A program made the position numbers and the translations under genes. Of a DNA stretch of 39,748 nucleotides, positions 1-11,517 are shown in pieces. Below the pieces are notes generated by a model that worked only from the letters and a program-made list of their open reading frames with translations, searched no databases and was not told where the DNA came from. The stretch is from positions 14,392-54,139 of the forward strand of contig BMAT01001806.1 of NCBI GenBank assembly GCA_019649035.1, read 5' to 3'. Numbering within the stretch: the stretch's first letter is position 1; the number at the start of each line of letters is the position of its first letter. The stretch comes from Elysia marginata. Its lineage: Eukaryota > Mollusca > Gastropoda > Plakobranchidae.

Positions 1-235
1 AATCGAGTCTGTTTTCAACAGGAAAAAAAGGCACGTTTTCACTCGCTGATAAAGCTCATCAAAAGCAAAAATTTTTTTGGGACTATATCAGAAATTGAAG
101 CCAGTAACCTAAACTAGCATTTCTGAAACTTTGGTGCTTTTATCATGACGATTCACATTCTGTTGACATTCATCTCCGACTAAAAGCAGTAATTTATGCA
201 ACAAATTGTACAGTCACGTTAAATTGTTAATATGC

Positions 236-363
236 TTACGCACAAGGGCAAACTTCGCACAGCTTAGGACAAGCAGATGACGTGTAAGGAATTCCGCAGT
301 CGGACTTGTGGAAGCTGCTTTGTGTGCCACAGAAGTATAAGTCTTTCTCATAGTTACAGTTCA
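236..363 (-). CDS. CAP gene exon 10: ShKT/ICR-like tail and stop codon
   Basis: 128 nt coding, acceptor GTCTAG, stop TAA at 238-236. Residues 284-325. Seven Cys are seen in MNCNYE, YFCGTQ, KSDCG, SACPKLCEVCPCA-stop. Spacing C...C...DC...C-x3-C-x2-C is ShKT-like, the module at the C-terminus of CRISPs. The reading frame stays open upstream through a Met-led hydrophobic stretch that imitates a signal peptide, but the acceptor and phase match to exon 9 show this is the terminal exon. No AATAAA lies between 235 and 1, so the 3' UTR probably runs past the window. Confidence 0.92.
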
Positions 364-2684
364 CTAGACACGCCGATAAAAAAAGAATAAATATTGCTGC
401 ATTGTATTTGCGAAACGGGAAATATTTCATAGCTTTGCATTCTTCTGCAACCCGCCATATTTAAATAGATTCTGAAAGTTTCGCACTTAAGCGCCTTGGA
501 ATTGGAAAAATGAAGTTTGCTTAATTTCCAAATAAAATGCATTAGCCATTCATTTCAGGTTAGCTGACATAAAAAAGTAAAAAGTAGATAATTATGTATT
601 AAAAACCTTTCCATTCTGATCATGTACTTCAAACATTTTCGTCATCCGGTCCATATGGATCGGATGTGACACAAATACAATTTTATGAATGAGCCATGTA
701 TTTTTTCCTATGAAATTCCTCAGAAAATTATCAACATCTTATGTAACATGTATGCCAACAACAAGTGCTGCGTGAGACATGGAGGGCAACAAAGTGATTG
801 GTGTGCAGGAAAATCAGGACAACGACAAGGCTGTACCATATCTCCTCTTCTCTTTCTTATTGCTATTGATTGTGTAATGAAAAGAGCCACCAATCAACAA
901 CCTAGGGAAACCAGATGGAAGGCGTTCAACCATCTTGAGGACGAAGATTTTGTAGATGATATAGCCTTATTATCTCACCAACAAAAAGACATGCAGGAGG
1001 AAACAAGTTGCGTGGAAACAACAGCAAGGTCAATCGGGTTAAAGATGAGTCACTCCAAGACCAAAGTCATGAATACAAAATCCCATAGTAATGTTTTCAC
1101 TGATGGAAAAAGTGTGGAAAATGTCATAGATTTTAAGTATCTTGGAAGCTACCTGACTGCAGATGGTAACATAAACAGAGAGATATCAGGTAGAATAGTT
1201 ATGGCCTCCACCGCTTTTTACAAGCTTAACAGCATCTGGAAGTCGAATAGGATAACGAAAGACACAAAATTGAAATTATACACTTCTAATGTGCGATCTG
1301 TTTTACTGTATGCCTCAGAGACATGGAGGACCAACCAAAGGTTGAAAGTACGAGGGTGAGTAAAAAAGTAATGCCTTTTTTTGCTCTGGCTCATACCGTG
1401 TTCTATATAACTATTCCAAAACTTGCACAGTTGTAGCTGAACATAATAGCTAAACATTGGGGTAATTTGTTTCATTTTATTTTATTCCATGTTTTTCTGA
1501 GCATAGTTCAAAATCGCTGCCCCCATGGACATTCGTTTAAAACAAAGATCAGTGATTGAATTCCTGGTTTATGAAGGAGTAACACCCGTAAACACACACA
1601 GACGATTGAAAATGTTTTGAAGGACGACACTTTAGATTACAGCAATGTTTGTAGTCGGGTGAAGCGCATTTATGACGCTAACGGCACTAACGGAGAGCAG
1701 GACACCGCAAGCTGAAAAAGTTCAAGTCAGTAAAGTCCGCTGGAAAAATCATGGCAGCTGCCTATTGGGACACCCAGAGGGTCATCCTTGTTGACTTCTT
1801 GTCAAGAGGAGAAACAGTCAACTCTGACTTTTGTATTTGACACTCTGAACCGACTTCGGGCTAGAATACTTTGAGTGAGACCTGACATAGACATTGGAAA
1901 TGTCCTCTTATTGCACGACAATGCTCGAACCCACACAAGCATCAGAACAAGGGAGACAATCGCCTCGTTTGGGTGGACTACTATACCACATCCATCGTAC
2001 TCGCCTGATTTAGTTCCCTCTGACTATTACATTTTCGGCCCCATGAAACAAGCTTTGAGAGGCAATCATATGAGAATGATGAAGAAGAGAAAAGTGCAGT
2101 CAAGACGTGGCTGAAAGAGCAACCAATATAATTTTACGAGGCTGGAATACGTGCCCTTGTAAAGCGATGGAATGTCGCTTTGGAGAGAGGCGGTGATTAT
2201 GTTGATAAATTGAAATTTAATCCCCATAAGATAAGCTTTATTTTGATGCATTTACTTTTTGACTCACCCTCGTAAAATCAGAGGTTTTGAAGGGTGGTGT
2301 CTCAGAGGAATTTTGGGAATTCGATGGCAGCATAGGGTTACCAACAAGGAAATATCTGAAAGAACTGGCATACGACCCATTGTAGAAGAAGTGAAGCATA
2401 GAAGATGGAGATGGCTTAGACATGTCCTTAGAGTGAGCAAATCTCGACATCCACTGACTGCTCTCACGTGGAATCCACAAGGAGCAGGAAAGAAAGGAAG
2501 ACCACAGGGCACCTGGAGGAGATCAGTGGAAAGTGAAAGAGTGGAGTCAGGGAAGACATGGAACGAGCTCAATTGGCTCGCCCAGGACAGGTGTGAATGG
2601 AGGAAGTTTGTGGGTGCCCTATGCTCTCAAGAGGACTATGGATAATTAGATCCTTCACCAGTCCTTTTAGAATGCCGGCAATAC

Positions 2685-2718
<34 letters not shown>

Positions 2719-5700
2719 GTATTTTTTTCCTAAAAATATATCTGCAACTTCATTATTTAGTCAGATGAGTTTTTGGACCAAATATGACAACCAAAATATG
2801 ACCTTTTTAAACAAATTCATTTCCAAATCCCAGACGTGTTATCGTTAACCTTACCGACCCAGTTTTCTTACTTACTCTGGCATCTTGGGCCGACGTGGTA
2901 ATCTTTGTATTTGCAAGCACACGAGCAAGTCGTCACATTCAAGACACCATAGTTTTCACATGCCAAATCACCGCAGTCTGAAAACATCTTCAATTTTTTA
3001 AAACAAACAGGGGCATCGGATGAGAAATCTACCTCATACCTTCTAAAATGATAAAGTGTTACATTGACTCCATGAACAGCTTACACCTGTTTAATGGTAG
3101 GACACTGCACTTACAAAAAAAAAGTTCATAACTATTTTAGCACGAATAAATTTCAAATACACGTTTCCAGTGTAGTTTCGTAAAAAATTGTGGGCTATTC
3201 ACAAAATCTGTTAAAGCTACACAAACAGATAAGGTGTTTTAATAAACTTTTGAGTCATTTCACAGCCCTTTTTTTGCAGATCTATATTAATGTTTGAGAA
3301 CTTTTGTGGGTTTGTGTCACATTACAACCAAAGTTACTGAAGCTATTGACCTCAAGTTTGGTCTAAACTGGCAATTGATCCTAGGAAAATGGTGCTTATC
3401 ACAACAATCACTTTTTTTTTCATAAAATGAAACCTTCAACTGTTCTTTATTCTTTATTTTATATCTTTTGTTTCGTTTTTTTTTTGACAACCTTGAATGC
3501 TCCCAAAAATCACCTCCTTGAAATCAATTTTTAAACCAAAGACAAAGTTAATGAAAAAACATGGCATTGTTCTACTTTAATTCTGAAAGCTCCTAGAGCA
3601 GCTTTAGGATTTTGCTTTGATTATGATCTAGATATAGTTTATCTGCTAATTCCTACATCCATCAGAAACCATAAAAACATAAAAATCGTCTTTTATCTTT
3701 TAACTTATATATCTAGATCCAGAAGATCTAAAAACATATTAATGTTTTTTGTTTATAATCGTCTATTTAAAACGAAGAATGCCACATTACACCATTTTAT
3801 TTAAGTTTAGATCTTGTCATTGAGATATCTAGAATTAGATTAATCAAGATCTTGAAATCGATGTAAGTAAAAGTCAAATCCTACATCTAGCCTACCAATT
3901 TTCAATATTTCCAGAATGCCCCGAGAACGCATTACTCTAGGTATCTGCACTCCAAGGCCCACGATTTTATAAACGGAGACGCCCAAATGATAGTGAAATT
4001 GAAGAAAGTTCAGAACCATGACAGTGAAATTGAAGAAAGTTCAGAAAATCGCCGACCATTACCATCACCGCAGGCAGCTAGATAATGGCAATAGCCAATC
4101 ACAACCAACAAAGCAAAATATCGGCGAACCGCCTCCGCAACCAGTAACTCGGCCAAACACAACCAGACAATAATCCAACAAATACGACAGCTAAAAAATG
4201 AGCATCCACCACCCCAGATGGAGTTAAGGCCTCTTCCAAAAGTATTCACGTATGTGCCACAGACAGATAATGTGCTTTAATAACCTTGTGAATCATTTTA
4301 CAGCCCTTTTTTTACGTGTGGCGGCTTTTTTTTTTTTTACAAATCTATATTGATGTTTCAGAACTTTTGTAGGTTTGACAATGTGTCACCTTACAACCAT
4401 GAATGCCATGCGAGTGCGACAACAGTGCAGTGCCACTATCGATGAAAACAGATTAAGACATTGGAGGCCCTCCAATTTTACTGTGCGGAGATTTCACAGG
4501 CTGATAAGAGTCAACGTGGCATTGAGATTTGGGTCTAAATTCAAATAAAAAAGTTTTTATATTAAAGTGTCAGAACCAAAGTCACCTGCTCAAGGAAAAT
4601 TTATTCTGTGGAGCTCGCTGATTCTTCACAGACTTAGTACTAACATGAAAGTCACTTCACGGAAATGTCGAAGACAAAATGTTTTTAGAGACATTACTCG
4701 AAAAAGGTGATGGGAAAGTACTATAACTACAGAGTCAGACACGATTTCGGACTCTAATGGGAAACTCTGGGCAGGGTGACGAAGACGAAAAATTTTGAAA
4801 CTAAAAGCTCAGTTTGGTTTACACAGAGATACATTCTGGCTTTATTACACGAAACTGTAACCAATATAAACAGAAACTTCCCGGGACAGTCTTACACATA
4901 CAACGCTATAAACACTGCAGTGCAAGAAGTAGCCAACTGTTTTCCAACCACCCGAACTCCAAAAATCGATAGAAGTTTCTGGCTTGCTTATCCACACGAG
5001 CACAAATTGAGTAATGTTTCTCAGGTCAGTCCATCCACCAAAACAGATAAATGGAACAAGATGCTTAAAGGTAAGTTGCAGAAGAAATGTGGTGAAAGAG
5101 GAAGCCGCTGTTTGTCCTTATGCAGAACAACGTCACATTATACAACGTTTAGCACTCAGAACCATCATTGCCCTTCTAGTTCCAAGGAAAACACTTCCCT
5201 CTCCAAACCTGCTTTTCGAAGACCACAAACAAAGCCCAGGGCAAACTCCTAAAAATAGTCTCAAACGCCATTACACGACGGATATTTTTGCCTGATATCA
5301 AGCTGACATCAAGGCGTCCTAGTAGGAACGACTAAATTCCTCATGTAAAAGGCAAAACGTGCAAAAACGGGTTGATATCAGGCACTCGACGGTCTCGACG
5401 ATCCGAGTTGCCTGGAATCAAGAGCTTCTTGATTTTCGTCCGCTAGATCTCGCCTACAAAAGAGTGGTCTGGAGATAACTCATGTAATGGATGAATTTTA
5501 AATCGATTTACCGATTCTGTTGTACGTTATGTGATAAACCTGACTTCCGATTTGAATTTAGCGGCCTTAAATTAGTGCAGCATGCGAACAGAATCGCAAC
5601 ATTTAGCATTTTAGCTTTTTTGTAGATTTGTCCCTCTTTAGAGAGGTGTCACGGTCAGCCGCTCATGCGGACTAATTTGACTTCGGACCACAGTTTTTTG

Positions 5701-8700
5701 TTTCTCAATCAAAGGGCTGACTTTTTTTTAGCTACATCTGGTACTTATATTCACCCATGCCTATGCAGTTTCTGAAACCATTTAGGATACAGATTCGATT
5801 CAGCCATAAGGTTAGTGTGAGAAAGTTCATTTCTCTTCAGGAGCTATTGTTTGGCCCAAATAGATATCTGACGCCTTTTCTTTTTGTTGTGTTTCATGAC
5901 AACATGCATGGCTAAAATGTCATCTAACACAGTATCCGCCATTTTGCATACACGCTTTAACCAACAAGACACACATCTGCCTGATATCAAGGACCGTGTA
6001 AAGTGCCCGTGGAGGGTCTGTCAGAGATCAGGCTGACATTTATCCGTCAAATATCAGGCAGACAATATCCCCATGATATCTTCGCTCGTGTAAAAGCATT
6101 TTTGATTGCAGCTGAATAGGTAGTTGTGATTGTAAATATCTTCTGCATGAAACCTTTGACACGCTTCGCTTCTGTAAACAGCAAGTTGTGGTCATCACAC
6201 ACACACACATCCATGATTATCTGTGATAAAGCAATCGAGGCTTTGCGCTGCTGATGATGAGACAAAGCAGCTTTTAATAAGAACAGAAACCTAATAATGA
6301 GTACTGGGCTGGCTTTATGCATTTTCTAGCTCTTTCAAACGTGTCTGGATATCACGTTCAATCTGTCTAGCCAAACATTTGCAACCTTTGTCCTCACAAG
6401 TCATGTTCCTTTAACCAAATGCTTGCCCTAATTAAATAAATGTAGTTTGTATCGACATGACATACCTGTTTAAAAGAGGATTAACTAAAGATCAGGATAA
6501 TCTTTTTTGTTTATACCTCGTAACGTCTATAGCATAGTTTGTACATTTTTTCATGTTCATTTTTATGTGCAGTTTTTTTTCTATTATCGACACTTAAAGA
6601 AAAGATGTTTAGTCCCAGCTTATACAAAATTTTCTATTGAAGTACAGACGTATGTTTTTTTTTTATTATCTTCTGAGTGGCGTAAATGGTTTGAACATAA
6701 TGTGTAAGTCAAACTTTATGAAGGAAACGCTGTAGGACAGATGCTCATGAAGACAAAGGCGAGAAGTAAGACACACCAAGTTGATATACAAAATTGCGTC
6801 CATGCAAGATAGTAATTTTGTTCATTGAAAAAAAATTAAATCGATTAATTGACTGTTGCCAGATGACGGTTTTAAATTTTTTATACGTTTTAAAAATGTG
6901 CATGAGATAGAATATAATTTTATATCATTGAGTTTTTTTAAGGTTCATGTACGTGTTGTTTTATATTTATTAAATTATGGTATGGTCATAATTGTTGTTT
7001 AAAAAAGGAGTTGATAAGTCAACTCTAAAAGCCTGAAGTTTTAGGGTTACAAATATGTTTAATTCTCAGTAATGACTCTTGACTGAATTTGCAACAATAA
7101 TAACGCATACTGTTCAAAATATCTCGCACAATATTTCAAGGAGGATAGTCCACTTTTTTTGATTGTGTGAGTGTGTTTAATTAGTTTTAAACCTAAGTTC
7201 AAATGTATAAAGTATTTAAGTTGGCAAGGGTGGTAAGTCAGCATATTTTTTTAGGCTTTTACTTTTTATGTTTTTAAATGTTTCTTCTACAAAAGAGTTA
7301 TGAATACACGAATCACATGAATTTATGGCGCTTAAAATTAACCATCCCTGGAAAATTAAAATGTTGAGAAAAGCTAGTTCAAGATGCTGAAAAAACACTA
7401 AAACATAGCAATTTAAAATGACTTCATGTTAAAAACATTAAATTTTTGTCAACAGTTTAGAGTTGTATGAAAAAAGCATTGTCATGAATATCTTCATCTC
7501 ATTTTTAAAAAATAAAAAAGAAGAAATGACGGATCAAGGGCCATAAAGCTGTAGAAAGGACACATAATTTAATGTGAACAGCCTGATTTGGAAGCGGACT
7601 ATAACGAGGAATTATAACAGTTAGAAATCCCCCCATCCCCCAGGGTAGGGGAGGGTTTTACTGATTGGCTTACAGACAAATAGACCTACAATTTTTTGGT
7701 GCAAATAAGTCTAATTTATTAATTGATTGTTCTTTTTACTCTACTGTTTGCTCATTATTTTTTTCACTATGTAATACACCTACGATTTTCAGGATTCCAC
7801 AGGCTCCCTAATTAGCCCCACCTTTTTTACGGGAGTCCTTTCGGTAGATTTACATCCAGATTTTTAGGTACAATTTTTTTCTTACACCCTTTTCTTATTT
7901 TATATCTTTTCTTTACTGTTCTCATCATATATATTTTATAAAGTTTAAAATAGTATTACTGCTTTTCTTTTATTTATTAACCATGAGCCTATTTATGTAA
8001 GTTTCTTATACGTTTTTTCCTTTGTTTGACGAAGGCGTAAAGCCGATAGCTTGCTTGTTTCGTCTGTACTTATAGAGCTGAAATATATACCTTCCTTAAA
8101 AAAATTAATTTGCAACTAGGCTTGTAGCATTCGAATTTATGTAATATGCAATGTGAAGCCGCGTGGCCCAATGGTTGCGCTTTGGACTCTTGATCCGGCG
8201 GTTGCAGATTCGATTCCCAATCACGACTTTTGTTGTTATTGCCTTAATTAGGAAATCAATTTATTTACACTTTCCTAAGTCCATCAACCTGGAAAATGGG
8301 TACCTCACTAAAGGCAGTGCTTAAAATTTGTGAAGTGTTTATATTTGAGATCCTAACAGATTGCCGTACTGTAATGCTCTGAAATATCAGTTAAATTGAA
8401 TTGAAATTGGCCTGCTGTATGAAATATGCAAAATCTTTAGACTGCCTTCAGCGCTGGAAGACCTTTATTTGCTTTACTAACAATACGCAAGCCCATCGAT
8501 ACCTTGTCAGTTTTACAGTTTTAAAATTAAAAACAAATGAACTGAAAAGGATCGTGCTTGCGTCTGTTTTTGTGCAACGAGTGCACAGATTTTGCGCTTC
8601 CTTAGAACATTTTTCAAATGTTTTTCTGTTTTGTTTGCCCCTTTTCTTACAGTGGCACACGTTAAAATGCCTGCTATCTGGAACACCAAGAATTGTATGA

Positions 8701-11483
8701 AAAAGAACAACATTAAGCCTCGAGCACATATTCAATAAAGCTTCTACCATTGGAATGTATGTAATTAATGAAACAGTGTTGACAACAGTGTTCTTACCAC
8801 AAAGGCCCCTATCGCACTTTTTACAATCGAAGCATTTCTGTGGACCAGTCTTATATGGTGAATCGAAAGGCATGATGTTACCCCTGCGCAGAATAAAAAA
8901 AAAAGTTAACTGCAATACTCATCCTATGATTTAAAAAATGGCAAATAATAGATTTTCTTTCAATAGTTATGCTGTGATAATAAGAGACTAAGCTTACTTG
9001 GTTGGTATCAATGTACGAATCGTTACATAAAAGACTCTTGTTATGGCGCAGTACTTTCTTATCGTAAGACGACAATAATAAGGAGCATAGTGCTTGCTCA
9101 CAATCAACCTATAGAATTTAAAGATACTGCCACCAATCTAAACATGATAATTTTTTTTGACTCAAAAAAAACGTGTATTACTTTTTTCTTGGGACACAGG
9201 AGATGCCAAAATCAATGCTACATTCTCTAAAACGTTTTACTAGATGCATATCTGCATTCCCTAAAACGTTTTACTCGATGCATTTGAAAATACCCTGTAT
9301 TGCTGTGGGCAATTAAGGTTGGTAAAAACGTGCAGATACAGCGTTTTCGCACAATTACTATTATATATTATATTATTATGGGGGTTGACTATGCGTAAGG
9401 TTGCCATTTTCTTTAACAAAAAACATTCTCAGTCACATTTCGTAAGGTAATACTGTATAGCTGCATAGTATAGGATGATGTGACTAAACTGTGTAGAAAT
9501 AATGTTGTTTTGTGCAACTGCCGCACAGGCCCACTGTATAGGTAGGTGTTTTTTATATCATAATACAATCAACATAATGTCAATTTATCTAAATGTAAAA
9601 CAGCACGACAATAATTACATTTTTCTAAAACTCATTAAAATTGCTTTAGTAATAGTTCCAAAACTATACAAGTTCTGATACTAGTTTGAAATTATAACTT
9701 CTATATATAAATGTATAATTATGCAACATATTAAACCTTTATAGATCTTTACAAACAATACATCTCAGGATACAGAACTCTTCGAGAGAATAAAAATACT
9801 CATGTGGAAAATGTTAATAACTCAATTTGTCAAATTTCTCATTTGTGCCTAGTTTACCATTGTCGCATCACAAATTAGTTTTTTCGTCTTCATTTTTCTT
9901 TCAATTTTTACTTTAAACAACGCTACCGTCGATCGCCTCACATGGGGGCATAGTTGCAGACATAAAACATCACACCGTCGCAATCAGCATGACCACATCC
10001 TACTCTGTTTGTCGTTGCCCATACCAACTGAAAGAAGAAAATTAAAAAGGGGATAAAATGTTAATCACAAATCTAACCAGCGCCCGCGCTTAAATGAGCC
10101 TGGCCCATATTTACTACGTGATCATTATTCTATCGGTGCGGTTTGGTCTAAGAGCGTTTAAAAATGATCTTTGTTTACTATCGTGCCTAAAGGGATGCGC
10201 AATCTACCACTCGTGCTAAAAGATAAGAGGAAAGGCGGAAGGGATTGATGTTTACCAATCAACGCGTTACTCTACCAAGATTTCGGTGTCCTACGGCGGC
10301 CTACGGTCACACCCATCACGCATTTGAGAATGGCTTTTCTACCTTCAAATGCTTACTTTTTTTAATTGTGCCAAAATCTCACAATCATTGATTGGTGCAC
10401 ACCAGGAACTTGCTGAACATATTGTGTCATTTTACTCCATATAAGCCGTACATAACATCATCTAGTAACTATTTTTCATTCTTTTCATTCAATTTTAGCT
10501 CTTGCTCAATCCTGACTTTTGTAAACTATTGTAATTTATCCAATCACATCTAATGATTCATTCAATTACTTAAAAAGTGACCTACATAATAGTGCCTCTA
10601 AATGTCTTGATCGTGGGCTAAGAAGTATCCAAGAAAACAATCTGTTATCACAGAATGTCAACGCGTCACATGAGAGTAAAAAACCGAAGTTTTATACCTC
10701 GATAGTTGTTCTGGAATGGGCATGGGGTTATAAAAGTCCCAGTTTCAAAGTATGCACTAAGGAGACAACAAATTAAATTTTTCTACTGTGAAAACTTGAA
10801 CTAAAGTCAGCTATGAACCAACATGTACAAGCATAAAAGATTTTATATCACTTAGATTGACTGCATACCTGTACCAATACTCTGGTCAAAATCGCATTCT
10901 ATACAACACACTAGCTTAGGATGCTTGAAATCTGTCTCTTGTAAAATCCAAAATGTAGACCTTGCGTTCCTAACTTCACTTAAAATTTAAAAAAAAATTG
11001 TTTTAATCATAAATATCGTAAGAGCTCCAGCATTTTGATATTCTAAAACTATTTTAACTTGAAGCTATTGTAACAAGAAGATGTGTTTTGGTGTCTTCGT
11101 GTGTACAGATGTCTACGGCATTGTTTTTTTTTAATGTTTGCAGGTACTAAAAATTTTCCAGCATAAAAAATCACTACTTTTTTGTAAAATTATTAAGATT
11201 TCGACACTATGTAAGGAAAAAGCAACTACTTTACAATAAGAGAAATGATAATAAATAGTAGTGGTAGCTGCAGCAGCAGCAACAGCAGCGGTAGTAGTAG
11301 TAGTAGTAGTNNNNNNNNNNNNNNNNNNNNNNNNNNNNNNNNNNNNNNNNNNNNNNNNNNNNNNNNNNNNNNNNNNNNNNNNNNNNNNNNNNNNNNNNNN
11401 NNNNNNNNNNNNNNNNNNNNNNNNNNNNNNNNNNNNNNNNNNNNNNNNNNNNNNNNNNNNNNNNNNNNNNNNNNNNNNNNNNN

Positions 11484-11517
<34 letters not shown>

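Larger units (their letters stand above)
685..2720 (+). mobile_element. 5'-truncated LINE (non-LTR retrotransposon), split by a mariner
   Basis: An open frame at 685-1359 carries reverse-transcriptase blocks: GQRQGCTISPLLF near residue 45, the catalytic box FVDD at 89-92 (usual Y/FADD), then FKYLGSYLTADG and VLLYASETW. A second frame at 2275-2640 carries the C-terminal region: WCLRGILGIRW, ERTGIRPI, RRWRWLRHVLR, WNPQG, GRPQGTWRR. The two halves are contiguous apart from the 922-bp mariner at 1351-2272, and they are offset by one base, so the copy is frameshifted. The 3' end is followed by an (AT)n run. The copy is antisense to the host gene, in intron 9. LINE clade not determined. Confidence 0.88.

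Noticed and set aside
236-430. 64-residue minus-strand frame looking like a complete small secreted Cys-rich peptide
   Set aside because: The Met-led hydrophobic part is intron sequence. A good acceptor at 364 and exact phase continuity with exon 9 show that only 363-236 is coding, as the last exon of the CAP gene.
7625-7660. C-rich/G-rich stretch as a strong hairpin or quadruplex
   Set aside because: The arms are imperfect (CCCATCCC against GGGTAGGG) and too short for a firm claim; no neighbouring signal supports a function.
7900-8100. Separate Penelope or other retroelement copy
   Set aside because: Only a short 3'-end-like motif (GACGAAGGCGTAAAGCC) is present with no coding blocks or pLTR, so it is not listed as an element.
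8161-8230. Possible tRNA gene with A and B boxes
   Set aside because: The cloverleaf is degraded and is followed by the SINE body shared with 13428-13574, so it is a SINE head. The same applies to 13428, 13590 and 30437.
8448-8915. 155-residue minus-strand frame
   Set aside because: Only 8883-8798 is a real exon (exon 8); the rest reads through the donor into intron and an unrelated frame.
10698-10757. Extra CAP exon between exons 6 and 7
   Set aside because: GHYTQ and LVWATT join directly in phase 0 and form the conserved signature. Inserting this 59-nt segment would break the frame and the motif.
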